Counted from the stretch's first letter, positions 47,337 through 55,815 are shown. The stretch: DNA of 64,000 bases from Moraxella sp. ZY210820 (GCF_030674635.1 NZ_CP089978.1:2170001-2234000), one strand, 5' to 3'. Numbers and translations: made by a program. Notes: a model not told the origin generated them from the sequence alone.

Positions 47337-47813
47337 ATGAGCGGAACAGCAACAATTAGTGGGCGTGGGCGAAAGCCTAAGCCGACAAAATTGCGTGAAT
47401 TAAATGGTAATGCAGGTAAACGACCATTGAATAAAGATGAACCGCAATTTACTGAAATCGTGGCGGTTGAACCGCCTGAATGGTTATCAGAAATAGCAGT
47501 CCAAATGTGGCAAACTATTACGCCTGAACTGCTTAAAAATAAGATTTTAACTGTGGCAGATTTACACAATGTCGAAGCCTTTTGTATGGCGTATGCAAGA
47601 TGGCGTGAAGCCGAAAATGATGTCAAAATCAACGGCATTACAATTACAACTGAAGCCACCGTAATCAAAAATCCTGCGGTTACCGTTGTTAATGAGGCTC
47701 TAAAACAAATGATGCAATTTGGGGCGTTATTAGGGCTTGACCCATCAAGCCGTACCCGCTTGATTGGTGGGGCGAAAAAAGAAACGGTTGCTAATCCATT
47801 TGCAGATTTGTAA
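47337..47813 (+). CDS. terS: Terminase small subunit (P27 family)
   Basis: 158 residues. P27-type pattern: SGRGRKPKPTKLRELNGNAGKRPLN, PPEWLSEIAVQMWQTITPELLKNKILTVADL, ALLGLDPSSRTRLIG. It recognises phage DNA for packaging and recruits TerL, encoded 15 bases downstream. Confidence 0.9.
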   Translation: MSGTATISGRGRKPKPTKLRELNGNAGKRPLNKDEPQFTEIVAVEPPEWLSEIAVQMWQTITPELLKNKILTVADLHNVEAFCMAYARWREAENDVKINGITITTEATVIKNPAVTVVNEALKQMMQFGALLGLDPSSRTRLIGGAKKETVANPFADL

Positions 47814-47828
47814 TTATTATTTATCTAT

Positions 47829-49538
47829 ATGAAAAATAACGATTTTCCTAATGTTGCTAAAGCTGAAAAATACGCCCAAGACATTATTGACGGGAAAATC
47901 ATATCAAATAAATGGATTAAACTCGCTTGTAAACGTCATTTTGACGATTTAAAATTAAGCGAAAATGATGATTTTCCCTATTATTTTGACCCAAAAAAAG
48001 CTGAACGAGTAGCAAAATTTATCCAATTATTGCCACACACAAAAGGAAAATGGGCAAGTAAAGGCGAAAAAATCACGCTTGAGCCATGGCAAATTTTCGC
48101 TTGTTGTATTCCGTTCGGTTGGCTGAAAAAATCAACTGGCTTTAGACGTTATAGCAAGATTTTAATTTTTGTCTGTCGTAAAAATGGCAAGTCTGCTATC
48201 GCCGCAGGAATTGGCAATTATATGTTTTGTGCTGATGGCGAATTTGGTGCGGAAGTGTATAGCGGTGCGACTACAGAAAAGCAAGCATGGGAAGTTTTTA
48301 GACCTGCAAAATTGATGGTCCAACGCACGCCAGAACTGAAAGATTATTTTGGTGTAGAAGTAAACGCATCCAATATGAACCGTATTACTGATGGTAGCCG
48401 TTTTGAGCCAGTCATCGGCAATCCAGGGGACGGAGCAAGCCCAAGTTGTGCCATTGTCGATGAATATCATGAACATAAAGATGATAAATTGTACGATACC
48501 ATGGAAACAGGTATGGGGGCAAGGGAACAGCCCATTATGCTTGTGATTACCACAGCAGGCTCGAATATCGGCGGTCCGTGCTATTTAATGGTGCGTGAAG
48601 CTGAAAAAATGCTTGACGGCGTAACCGATATTCCTGATTTGTGGGCGATTCTGTACGGCAAAGATGTCGATGACGATTGGACCAGCGATATTGCCCTACG
48701 CAAAGCCAATCCTAATTATGATGTGTCAGTCAGCGGTGAATTTTTGCTTGCTCGTCAGCGAGATGCCAAACAATCATCAACAAAGCAAAACGTTTTTAGA
48801 ACAAAACATTTAAATGAATGGGTGGGTGCTAAAAATGCGTGGATGAACATGGCAAAATGGCGACAAGCTCCACAGCGTAAATCATTGCATGAGCTTGATG
48901 GGCGAACCTGTTATATTGGACTGGATTTAGCGACAAAAATCGATATGGTCGCTACAATTTTACTGTTTCCACCGACTGCCGATGACCCTTATTATCATGT
49001 ACATGGTCGCTATTATTTGCCAGATGTGCGAGTTTTGGAAGAATTGGATAGTAATACAGACCGCTATCGCCAGTTTGATGCTGATGGATTATTGACTTTG
49101 ACCATGGGCGAAGTGGTGGATTTTGATACCATTAAAGACGATTTACGAGAATTTTATAGTCGTTTTGACGTGCAAGAAATCGCCTATGACCCATGGCAAG
49201 CGACACAACTCGCCCAAGAGTTAGAAAAAGAAAATATGACCATGGTCGAATTACGTCATACTGTGCAAAATATGTCCGAGCCAATGAAAGAACTTGAAGC
49301 GTTAGTTTTGCAGAAAAAATTAGCACATGGCGACTGCCCTATTATGACATGGATGATGTCTAACGTGGTCGCAACCTTAGACAAAAAAGAAAATATCTAC
49401 CCAAATAAAGAACGAGCCGAAAATAAAATTGATGGTGTGGTCGCTCTGATTATGGCATTAGGGCGTGCGTTGGTTCATCAACGAGATATGGACAATAGCA
49501 ATATTGATGACTTTTTAAACAACCCAATTATAGGCTAG
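47829..49538 (+). CDS. terL: Terminase large subunit
   Basis: 569 residues. The ATPase domain has a Walker A-like FVCRKNGKSAIAAG (about residues 114-127) and Walker B CAIVDEYHEH. The RNase H-like nuclease has Asp in CYIGLDLATKIDMVA, AYDPWQATQLA and KIDGVVALIMALGR. It packages DNA into proheads. It ends inside a terminator hairpin shared with a convergent gene. Confidence 0.95.
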   Translation: MKNNDFPNVAKAEKYAQDIIDGKIISNKWIKLACKRHFDDLKLSENDDFPYYFDPKKAERVAKFIQLLPHTKGKWASKGEKITLEPWQIFACCIPFGWLKKSTGFRRYSKILIFVCRKNGKSAIAAGIGNYMFCADGEFGAEVYSGATTEKQAWEVFRPAKLMVQRTPELKDYFGVEVNASNMNRITDGSRFEPVIGNPGDGASPSCAIVDEYHEHKDDKLYDTMETGMGAREQPIMLVITTAGSNIGGPCYLMVREAEKMLDGVTDIPDLWAILYGKDVDDDWTSDIALRKANPNYDVSVSGEFLLARQRDAKQSSTKQNVFRTKHLNEWVGAKNAWMNMAKWRQAPQRKSLHELDGRTCYIGLDLATKIDMVATILLFPPTADDPYYHVHGRYYLPDVRVLEELDSNTDRYRQFDADGLLTLTMGEVVDFDTIKDDLREFYSRFDVQEIAYDPWQATQLAQELEKENMTMVELRHTVQNMSEPMKELEALVLQKKLAHGDCPIMTWMMSNVVATLDKKENIYPNKERAENKIDGVVALIMALGRALVHQRDMDNSNIDDFLNNPIIG

Positions 49539-49556
49539 ATTATTCTAGCCCTTTTT
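49533..49556 (+). terminator. Terminator at the end of terL
   Basis: GGCTAGA (49533-49539) pairs with TCTAGCC (49544-49550), then CTTTTT. The stem includes the terL stop and the last codons of the convergent gene. It would end the first late transcription unit. Confidence 0.7.
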
Positions 49557-49740
49557 CATATGCTCGGATTGCATCCATAATCAACTGATTTTGTGGTACG
49601 TCTAACCGTGCTGATAGTTGCTCAATTAAGGCAATGTCATCAAGATGTAATTTAAAGCCCTTAATTTTTACGCCACGCTTTTCATCGCTATCATATTGAA
49701 TTTGATTGCGTGATTTTGGTTGTTCTACAATTTTAGGCAT
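49540..49740 (-). CDS. Ribbon-helix-helix-like protein (moron)
   Basis: 66 residues, antisense to the late genes. The C-terminal VKIKGFKLHLDDIALIEQLSARLDVPQNQLIMDAIRAYEKGL is a ribbon-helix-helix pattern; the N-terminus is basic and polar. AAAGG lies 9 bases upstream of the ATG. It is downstream of a 21-codon hydrophobic peptide in a leftward unit with its own promoter, so it may be an antitoxin or autoregulator. Function is inferred from fold only. Confidence 0.7.
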   Translation of the reverse strand: MPKIVEQPKSRNQIQYDSDEKRGVKIKGFKLHLDDIALIEQLSARLDVPQNQLIMDAIRAYEKGLE

Positions 49741-49790
49741 AAGACTTGACCTTTAAAAAAAATGGGATTAATATAAGGGTTAAGGAGTTC

Positions 49791-49837
49791 GGAACTTCCT
49801 TGTTCCGCCTAGTTTGTAACCGTCATTACATTCTAGG
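49791..49837 (-). other. Structured RNA segment between the peptide and RHH genes
   Basis: Two hairpins: CCTAG-tt-TGTAA with TTACA-tt-CTAGG (49808-49837, about 10 paired bases with a symmetric internal loop) and GGAAC with GTTCC (49791-49806). They lie directly after the 21-codon stop on the leftward transcript. Confidence 0.55.
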
Positions 49838-49846
49838 TTGCTGTGT

Positions 49847-49912
49847 TTAGTATGCGTTCATGCTTACCAGTAATAACACAACAAGGGCGATGATGATTAA
49901 AGTAGCTTTCAT
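49847..49912 (-). CDS. 21-residue hydrophobic peptide (toxin-like)
   Basis: ATG 49912 has a full AAGGAGG site (49927-49921) 8 bases upstream. The peptide is almost entirely hydrophobic (starts MKATLIIIALVVLLLV, ends SMNAY), i.e. a single membrane span. It is first in a leftward unit behind a consensus promoter and a 5'-terminal hairpin. Its form is that of type I toxin or small membrane peptides; no known peptide is recognised. Confidence 0.6.
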   Translation of the reverse strand: MKATLIIIALVVLLLVSMNAY

Positions 49913-49933
49913 CGCTTTTGCCTCCTTGTAATA

Positions 49934-49975
49934 CTAGGCTTGTCCTAGCCCAATCAACAGACCCATTCTGTTGAT
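49934..49975 (-). other. 5' leader hairpins of the moron transcript
   Basis: ATCAACAGA with TCTGTTGAT (9-bp stem, 49953-49961 with 49967-49975) begins at the expected transcription start. A second stem CTAGG/CCTAG is at 49934-49948. Both precede the ribosome site. Confidence 0.6.
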
Positions 49976-49981
49976 ATAGAT

Positions 49982-50010
49982 ATTATAGGTTAATCTATGT
50001 ATAAAGTCAA
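49982..50010 (-). promoter_or_regulatory. Strong leftward sigma-70 promoter
   Basis: On the minus strand TTGACT (50010-50005), exactly 17 bp, then TATAAT (49987-49982). This is one of the best promoters in the window and points against the late genes, so the peptide/RHH unit can be expressed in the lysogen. Confidence 0.85.
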
Positions 50011-50092
50011 GTAATTATTTAAATTATTTGGCTTTTTTTGTTGTCTATAACATATTCATTACGCTTATTTTTTAGCTTATTTTGCCTAATAT

Positions 50093-50121
50093 TTGACAAG
50101 TGAGACAAAAAAAGGTATCAT
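50093..50121 (+). promoter_or_regulatory. Late promoter 2 (copy of late promoter 1)
   Basis: TTGACA (50093-50098), 17-bp spacer, TATCAT (50116-50121). The first 20 bases are identical to 45604-45623. A second TATCAT lies at 50127-50132, a possible sigma-dependent pause. It is upstream of the portal gene. Confidence 0.8.
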
Positions 50122-50149
50122 TTTGCTATCATAACAGAATTGTATCTAT

Positions 50150-50178
50150 GCCCAATGTTTTAAACATTGGGCTTTTTT
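50150..50178 (+). terminator. Leader terminator of late promoter 2
   Basis: GCCCAATGTT (50150-50159) pairs with AACATTGGGC (50163-50172), followed by six T. Same place and same GCCCAAT stem core as the terminator after late promoter 1. Confidence 0.85.
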
Positions 50179-50193
50179 ATTGGGCGAAATTTA

Positions 50194-51399
50194 ATGAGTT
50201 TTTGGAGTTGGTTTGGCGGTTTGTTTAGTAGTCAGAAACGGCTAAATAAAGGCGGTCATGTACACACATTTACCGAGAGCCACACAGCGAGCGGGAATGT
50301 AGTAAACGCTGAAACATCGCTAAAATTATCAGCGGTGTGGGCGTGCGTACGATTGCGTAGCCAAACGATTGCCAGTTTACCATTGCATTTGTATAACAAT
50401 GATAAAACCATTGCATCAGACCATTGGCTTTATCGTATTTTGCACGATAGCCCAAATGCCGATATGACAGCGTGCGAATTTTGGGAGGCAATGGTGTTAA
50501 GTTTGGATTTATGGGGCAATGCCTACGCCTTTATCCATCGTCATGAAAAATCTCGCCGTGTGATTGCCCTAGATGTATTAAACCCTGAATTTATGACGAT
50601 TTTCAGAGAAAAAACGGGCGAAGTTTATTATCAATATCAAGAAAATGGGCAATATCAGCGTTATCATAGTGATGATATTTTGCACATTAAAGGTATGACA
50701 TTGGACGGCTTAGTTGGTTTATCTCCTATTCAATATCAATCTCAAGTAATGGGTTCACAGATTGATGCGAATACTGCATCAAATGCAGAATTTAAAAATC
50801 AGTTGAAAACAGGCGGATTTTTAAGAACAGGCGAAAAAATCTTAAATGATGAACAACGCAGTCGCCTAAGAGCCAATTTAGAAACTTTTTCTAAGCCTGA
50901 AAATGCAGGTAAATATATGGTTCTTGAGGCGGGTATGGACGTGGTCTCAAGTTTGCGTATCAATCCCAAAGATGCCCAACTTTTAGAAAGTCGTTATTTT
51001 GGCATTGAAGAAATTTGCCGTACTTTTGGCGTACCACCACAGTTGATTTATCACACAGACAAAGCAAGCTCATGGGCAAGCAGTTTGGAAGGTATGAACT
51101 CAGGATTTTTGGTGTATTCGTTGCGGTCAGTGTTAGTGCGAATTGAACAAACAATTGTCAAAAAATTACTTAATCCATCGGAGCGTGATTTATACAAGCC
51201 ACGATTTGCGGTTGAAGGTTTATTGCGTGCTGACAGTCAAGGGCGTGCTAATTTTTATACTTCAGCATTGCAAAATGGTTGGATGACGAGAAATGAAGTT
51301 AGAGAATTAGAAGATTTACCGCCTTTAGATGGTGGCGATGTCTTAACTGTACAGCTTAATTTAACGCCTTTAGATAAATTGGGAATAACAAATGAATGA
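50194..51399 (+). CDS. HK97-family portal protein
   Basis: 401 residues from ATG 50194. Portal features: SWFGGLFSSQKR start, AVWACVRLRSQTIASLPLHLY, WEAMVLSLDLWGNAYAF, ESRYFGIEEICRTFGVPPQLI. It forms the dodecameric DNA entry ring. It overlaps the protease gene by 8 bases and is the first gene of the head operon. Confidence 0.95.
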   Translation: MSFWSWFGGLFSSQKRLNKGGHVHTFTESHTASGNVVNAETSLKLSAVWACVRLRSQTIASLPLHLYNNDKTIASDHWLYRILHDSPNADMTACEFWEAMVLSLDLWGNAYAFIHRHEKSRRVIALDVLNPEFMTIFREKTGEVYYQYQENGQYQRYHSDDILHIKGMTLDGLVGLSPIQYQSQVMGSQIDANTASNAEFKNQLKTGGFLRTGEKILNDEQRSRLRANLETFSKPENAGKYMVLEAGMDVVSSLRINPKDAQLLESRYFGIEEICRTFGVPPQLIYHTDKASSWASSLEGMNSGFLVYSLRSVLVRIEQTIVKKLLNPSERDLYKPRFAVEGLLRADSQGRANFYTSALQNGWMTRNEVRELEDLPPLDGGDVLTVQLNLTPLDKLGITNE

Positions 51400-51928
51400 T
51401 TTTTACACTAAATCAATGCAAATTAAAGCCGAAGCCGTCCAAGATGACGGCTTTTTTTCGGGCTATGCCAGCGTTTTTGATGTTGAAGATAGTTATGGCG
51501 ATGTGGTTAAAAAAGGTGCTTTTTTAAACTCTATCAACGAGTGGCAAAGCAAAAATAAAATGCCCCCTGTGCTATGGCAACATCAACGCTCGGAAGTCAT
51601 TGGCGTGTGGACGAAAATGGTCGAAGACGAAAAAGGCTTGTATGTCGAAGGTCGATTACTCGTTGATCATGTCGCAAAAGCGAAAGAAGCACACGCCCTA
51701 ATTAAAGCAGGTGCGATTGACGGTTTAAGCATTGGTTATCGTGTTAGCAAATGGGCGTATGATGCCGAAAATAGCATTATGGAATTGTTAGATATTGATT
51801 TAAAAGAAATTTCTATCGTTACATTTCCAGCCAACGAAGAAAGCACAGTCGCCCAAGTCAAAGCCGAACGGCAAAAAGATTTAGACGAACAAAACGCAAT
51901 CCACATTTTACAATCTATCCAATTTTAA
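51392..51928 (+). CDS. HK97-family prohead protease
   Basis: 178 residues. Herpes-type serine protease motifs: His in PVLWQHQRSEVIGVW and Ser in GAIDGLSIGYRV. It cleaves the scaffold/delta domain of the capsid protein during maturation. It lies between portal and capsid genes in the standard order. Confidence 0.94.
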   Translation: MNDFYTKSMQIKAEAVQDDGFFSGYASVFDVEDSYGDVVKKGAFLNSINEWQSKNKMPPVLWQHQRSEVIGVWTKMVEDEKGLYVEGRLLVDHVAKAKEAHALIKAGAIDGLSIGYRVSKWAYDAENSIMELLDIDLKEISIVTFPANEESTVAQVKAERQKDLDEQNAIHILQSIQF

Positions 51929-51940
51929 ACGGAGAATATC

Positions 51941-53137
51941 ATGTCTGATACCACAGAAAAAAGCAAAACCCAACTCGCTCAAGAATTTGCCCAAGCGACT
52001 GATAAAGTCAAAGAAATGGCAGAAGAACTCAAGGGCAAAATGGCAAATGGCGAAAAGTTAAGCCAATCGGCAATTGATAAAGCTGATGAAGCTTTAGTAA
52101 CGATGAATGAATTAAAGGCACGCCTTGATGATGTGGAACAAAAATCCTATCGCCGTGCAGGTCATGGCGAGCCACAATATAAAAGTATTGGCGATGAGTT
52201 TGTAAACTCGAAACAATACTTAGATTTAAAGGACAATCAAGGCAATGGGCGTTTTGCTAAATTAGAAGTTAAAGCAACCATTACATCAGCAACAACCAAT
52301 GCGGACGGTTCAGCAGGTGCTTTGGTTAATCCGCACCGTGTCAATGGCGTGATTACGCCACCTAATCAGCGATTAACCATGCGTGATTTAATCATGGCTG
52401 GTTCAACAGATAGTAACAGCATTGTATATTTGCGTGAAACTGGTTTTACCAATAATGCTAAAGCCCAAAGTGCAGAAGGCGAAAAACTCGCTCAATCAAG
52501 CATTAAATATGATGAACAATCTGTTGCGGTTAAAACTTTAGGACATTTTGTCAAAGTATCGAGCCAAATTTTAGATGATGCTCCACAATTAGCAAGCAAT
52601 ATTGATGGGCGTTTATATTATGGTTTAAAACTGGTTGAAGACCGTCAAATTTTAAATGGTGATGGTTTAGGCGGTAATCTTAAAGGGATTATGCCACAGG
52701 CTACAGACTTTGCTGACCCTGCAAGTTTGGCGAAATATAGTAAAATTGACCAGTTACGTTTAGCAATTTTGCAGGTTGCTTTAGCGGAATACCCTGCCAA
52801 TGGTTTTGTACTCAATCCGATTGATTGGGCAACCATTGAATTAACCAAAGATGAAAATAATAATTATATTATCGGCAATCCACAAGGTTCGATTGCTCCA
52901 TCATTATGGCGTTTACCTGTTGTAGAAACGCAAGCGATTGGTTTAGGTAAGTTTTTAACTGGTGCGTTTGATTTAGCAGCTCAACTGTATGACCGTAAGT
53001 TATCGACCATTGAAGCAGGTTTTGAAAATGATGACTTTACTAAGTTATTAACAACGCTCCGAGCGACTGAGCGATTAGCCTTAGCCGTGTATCGCCCTGA
53101 AGCCTTTATTAAAGGCACATTAGCTGACAAAGGTTAA
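51941..53137 (+). CDS. HK97-fold major capsid protein
   Basis: 398 residues. An N-terminal helical scaffold-like part (about residues 1-75, EKSKTQLAQEFAQATDKVKEMAEELK) is followed by the capsid fold: INPHRVNGVITPPNQRLTMRDLI, LGHFVKVSSQILDDAPQLASNIDGRL, GDGLGGNLKGIMPQA, RLALAVYRPEAFIKGTL. AGCGGAGAAT-type site upstream (GGAGAA). Confidence 0.95.
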   Translation: MSDTTEKSKTQLAQEFAQATDKVKEMAEELKGKMANGEKLSQSAIDKADEALVTMNELKARLDDVEQKSYRRAGHGEPQYKSIGDEFVNSKQYLDLKDNQGNGRFAKLEVKATITSATTNADGSAGALVNPHRVNGVITPPNQRLTMRDLIMAGSTDSNSIVYLRETGFTNNAKAQSAEGEKLAQSSIKYDEQSVAVKTLGHFVKVSSQILDDAPQLASNIDGRLYYGLKLVEDRQILNGDGLGGNLKGIMPQATDFADPASLAKYSKIDQLRLAILQVALAEYPANGFVLNPIDWATIELTKDENNNYIIGNPQGSIAPSLWRLPVVETQAIGLGKFLTGAFDLAAQLYDRKLSTIEAGFENDDFTKLLTTLRATERLALAVYRPEAFIKGTLADKG

Positions 53138-53178
53138 ACAATAACCCTGAATTGGGCTATTTTTATTGGGGTGCAAAA

Positions 53179-53421
53179 ATGACACAATATACTGTTATCC
53201 AACAGCATTTTGGCGATAAGCAATATTTTGAAAATGATGTGCGTATCGTTGAAAATGAACAAGATGCCGAGCAACTTATCAATATGGGTTTGATTAAACC
53301 ACTTGATGAACAGCAAGCAAATGATGACAAAAAGCCTGATGGCGAAAAAACATCTGATGACAAAAAGCCTGAAGATGAAAAACCATCAACCAAGAAAACC
53401 GCAAAAAAAGGCGATGAATGA
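53179..53421 (+). CDS. Small head-region protein with charged tail
   Basis: 80 residues from ATG 53179. The N-terminal half (QYTVIQQHFGDKQYFENDVRIVENEQDAEQLINMGLIKPL) resembles a short phage head-associated domain; the C-terminal half is low complexity with repeated DDKKPDGEKTSDDKKPEDEK. It overlaps the next gene by ATGA. It could be a decoration or assembly protein. Confidence 0.6.
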   Translation: MTQYTVIQQHFGDKQYFENDVRIVENEQDAEQLINMGLIKPLDEQQANDDKKPDGEKTSDDKKPEDEKPSTKKTAKKGDE

Positions 53422-53711
53422 TGATTACACTTGAGCAAGTAAAATTTCAATGCCGTATCGAACATGACGAAGAAGACGATATTTTAACGTTGTATATTTT
53501 ATCTGCTCAAGAGTTTTGTCAAAATTACCTTGACCGTAAAATTTATATTGATAATGCTTTTGATGATGAAACAGGCATTGAAATTACACCGATTATCAAA
53601 CAAGCGATGTTGTTATTGGTGGCTCATTGGTATGCAGTGCGTGAATTAACGCCCAATGTACCTCAATCAGTGTATGAGTTATTACGCCCTTATCGGCTGA
53701 TGGGGGTGTAA
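53418..53711 (+). CDS. Head-tail connector (gp6-like)
   Basis: 97 residues. The gp6-like pattern is ITLEQVKFQCRIEHDEEDDILTLYILSAQEFCQNYLDR with a C-terminal LLLVAHWYAVRE. It builds the connector below the portal. Confidence 0.88.
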   Translation: MMITLEQVKFQCRIEHDEEDDILTLYILSAQEFCQNYLDRKIYIDNAFDDETGIEITPIIKQAMLLLVAHWYAVRELTPNVPQSVYELLRPYRLMGV

Positions 53712-53712
53712 T

Positions 53713-54045
53713 ATGAATGCAGGCGAACTCAAACATCGGATTACGATTGAGCAATCAATCACGGTGCAAGACGAAAATACAGGCGAAATTAGCCAACAAT
53801 GGCAAGTATTGGGTACATTTTGGGGGAAATTTATCCATCTAAGCAGTAAAGAAATGCTACAGGCTCAAGCGGTGCAAAGTCAATTATCCGCACGTCTAAC
53901 CATTCGCCACAGTTTAAAAACTGCTCAAATTGATACGGCTATGCGTGTACGATTTGGTAATCAGATTTACAACATTATCGGTCAGCCAATCCCTGACCAT
54001 AAAGACGGTAAAACGTGGATAACTTTAGAATTATCAACAGCGTAA
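53713..54045 (+). CDS. Head closure protein (SPP1 gp16-like)
   Basis: 110 residues: MNAGELKHRITIEQSITVQDENTGEISQQWQVLGTFWGKF and RLTIRHSLKT. Typical phage head-tail adaptor sequence and position, one base after gp6. Confidence 0.88.
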   Translation: MNAGELKHRITIEQSITVQDENTGEISQQWQVLGTFWGKFIHLSSKEMLQAQAVQSQLSARLTIRHSLKTAQIDTAMRVRFGNQIYNIIGQPIPDHKDGKTWITLELSTA

Positions 54046-54048
54046 AAT

Positions 54049-54573
54049 ATGACAAATAAAATTATCTCACAATTAAAAGGATTTGAAGACATCCAGCGTA
54101 AAATGCGACAACTGGCAGATGATAAAAAACTGGTCAATGCAACTAAAAGAGCCGTTCGCCAAGCGATGAAACCAGTTGTAGAAAGTGCAAGACAAAACGC
54201 ACAAGCAATTGATGACCCTGAAACCAGAGAAAATATCGCAAAAAATATCACATATAAAGCGGGTCGCACGAAACAAAAATCCAATTATGTGGTTGGTCGT
54301 GTTGGCGTGCTTGGCGGTGCTAGTCGCAATGATAAAAGCAAAACTATTGTCATCAAAGAGCGTAGAAAAAAAGGCGAAGCAAAACAAACTTTTGCAGATA
54401 ATGAAATTGGCTTAACTGGTGGCGATACTCGCCACTGGCGTTATATTGAATTTGGTACGCAACATATTCCCGCCGTGCCATTTATGCGACCCGCACTTGA
54501 AAATAACCGTGAAAAAGTAATTGATACGTTTAGAAATGCCATGAGTACAGAACTTGATAAGGAATTATCATGA
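54049..54573 (+). CDS. HK97 gp10-family tail completion protein
   Basis: 174 residues: GFEDIQRKMRQLADDKKLVNATKRAVRQAMKPVVESARQNA, then HWRYIEFGTQHIPAVPFMRPALENN. Family members join tail to head. It overlaps the next gene by ATGA. Confidence 0.88.
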   Translation: MTNKIISQLKGFEDIQRKMRQLADDKKLVNATKRAVRQAMKPVVESARQNAQAIDDPETRENIAKNITYKAGRTKQKSNYVVGRVGVLGGASRNDKSKTIVIKERRKKGEAKQTFADNEIGLTGGDTRHWRYIEFGTQHIPAVPFMRPALENNREKVIDTFRNAMSTELDKELS

Positions 54574-54947
54574 TGAAACCTAATAATCCGATTTTTAAGT
54601 TATTAAAACAATCTGATGTCCTAAAACAACATTTACAAGACAAGCAGATTTTTAGATTATTTTTGGCAGGGCTTGCCCCTGATGAAGTGAAATTGCCTTA
54701 TGTGGTTTGGCAACAAATTTCACGAAATCCACTCAATACTTTAGGCGATAGACCAAAAATGGACGATTATTTAATTCAAATTGATGTGTATAGTCATCAA
54801 CATCAACAAGCCCAAGACATCGCCTATGAAATTGAGCGAATTTTAGAAACCGAATGCCGTGTGCGTGGATCACGCATTGAGCAAGACCCTATCACTAAAA
54901 ATTTTCGAGTGTTGCTCGAAGTTGAAATGTTAAACCCACGAATTTAA
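54570..54947 (+). CDS. DUF3168 tail completion/terminator protein
   Basis: 125 residues. DUF3168 pattern: LPYVVWQQISRNPLNTLGDRPKMDDYLIQIDVYSHQHQQAQDIAYEIERILE and FRVLLEVEM. It caps the tail tube at the head-proximal end. Confidence 0.88.
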   Translation: MMKPNNPIFKLLKQSDVLKQHLQDKQIFRLFLAGLAPDEVKLPYVVWQQISRNPLNTLGDRPKMDDYLIQIDVYSHQHQQAQDIAYEIERILETECRVRGSRIEQDPITKNFRVLLEVEMLNPRI

Positions 54948-54949
54948 CC

Positions 54950-54969
54950 GCCCATTATGGGCTTTTTTT
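54950..54969 (+). terminator. Small intrinsic terminator inside the late operon
   Basis: GCCCA-TTA-TGGGC followed by seven T, between the DUF3168 and tail tube genes. It would limit read-through unless polymerase is antiterminated. Confidence 0.55.
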
Positions 54970-54981
54970 GGAGTAAATAAT

Positions 54982-55446
54982 ATGGCTTTAATTAAAACAC
55001 AAGGCACGCAAGTCTATGTGATTGATGGTACAAGCGTGCATGAAATTGGCGAAATCATCAATGTTGAACCAGGTTCAGACAGCGTAAACAAAATTGATGT
55101 TACCCCACTTGCTGAAAAAGTAGCAAAAAAATATATGTCAGGTTTAACTGATCCATCAGAATCAAGTTTATCATTGCGTTTTGATAGTAATTCAGCAGCC
55201 CATAAAAAAGTAATTGAATTATCAAAAAGCAAAAAAGAAGGCTTGACATTTGCAATTGGTGCGTCCGATGGTACTGCTGAACCAACAGCACCTAGCGGTA
55301 ATGTTACTTTACCTAATACTCGCTCATGGTGGAAATTTGTCGGTAGCATTGGTTCAGCTAGTTTTAAATTTGAAAGTGATAATGTTGTAACTTGTGATGT
55401 CAGCATTACACGCTCATCAACCGTTGATTTTCAGGCTAAATCTTAA
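54982..55446 (+). CDS. Major tail tube protein
   Basis: 154 residues preceded by GGAG. Features: INVEPGSDSVNKIDVTPLAEKVAKKYMSGL, SLSLRFDSNSAAHKKVIEL, VTCDVSITRSSTVDF. The position after tail completion genes and before the G/GT chaperones fits the lambda V role. Confidence 0.88.
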   Translation: MALIKTQGTQVYVIDGTSVHEIGEIINVEPGSDSVNKIDVTPLAEKVAKKYMSGLTDPSESSLSLRFDSNSAAHKKVIELSKSKKEGLTFAIGASDGTAEPTAPSGNVTLPNTRSWWKFVGSIGSASFKFESDNVVTCDVSITRSSTVDFQAKS

Positions 55447-55455
55447 GGAGCAGAC

Positions 55456-55815
55456 ATGAAAAAGTTAGATTTAAATAAAATTGTGAAAGATGATGTATTG
55501 GTAGGTCAGCCAGTCAAACACTCAATTAAATTTAAGCATTTTGACGAAGAATATCAAGTCGATGTCTTTATCAAACCTTTAAGCTATCAAACAACTGAGC
55601 CATTATTTAAGCGTTTAACTCAATTAGATAATGATAAAACCTTAGTAGCGGAGTGGATTAGTTTAGCGGTAGTCAATGAAAAAGGCGAAAATTATTTAAC
55701 CGTTGATGATATTCAACAAAAATTTAATCAACAATTAGCAATGGCAATCTTTAATCAAATTTTAGGTTTGGAAAACTTAAATGACAAAAAAGATGATGGG
55801 GGAAAGTCCAATTAA
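55456..55815 (+). CDS. Tail assembly chaperone G
   Basis: 119 residues (VGQPVKHSIKFKHFDEEYQVDVFIKPLSYQTTEPLFKRL). It binds the tape measure during tail assembly. Near its end lies the lambda slippery heptamer, allowing about a few percent to tens of percent -1 frameshift into the T frame in related phages; the rate here is unknown. Confidence 0.85.
   Translation: MKKLDLNKIVKDDVLVGQPVKHSIKFKHFDEEYQVDVFIKPLSYQTTEPLFKRLTQLDNDKTLVAEWISLAVVNEKGENYLTVDDIQQKFNQQLAMAIFNQILGLENLNDKKDDGGKSN
55800..55806 (+). other. Programmed -1 frameshift site G GGA AAG
   Basis: In the G frame the codons are GGG GGA AAG, giving the heptamer G-GGA-AAG identical to the lambda G/T site. A -1 slip continues from GTC at 55806 in frame with the downstream T segment to the stop at 56100-56102, making a fusion of about 215 residues. 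Confidence 0.85.
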
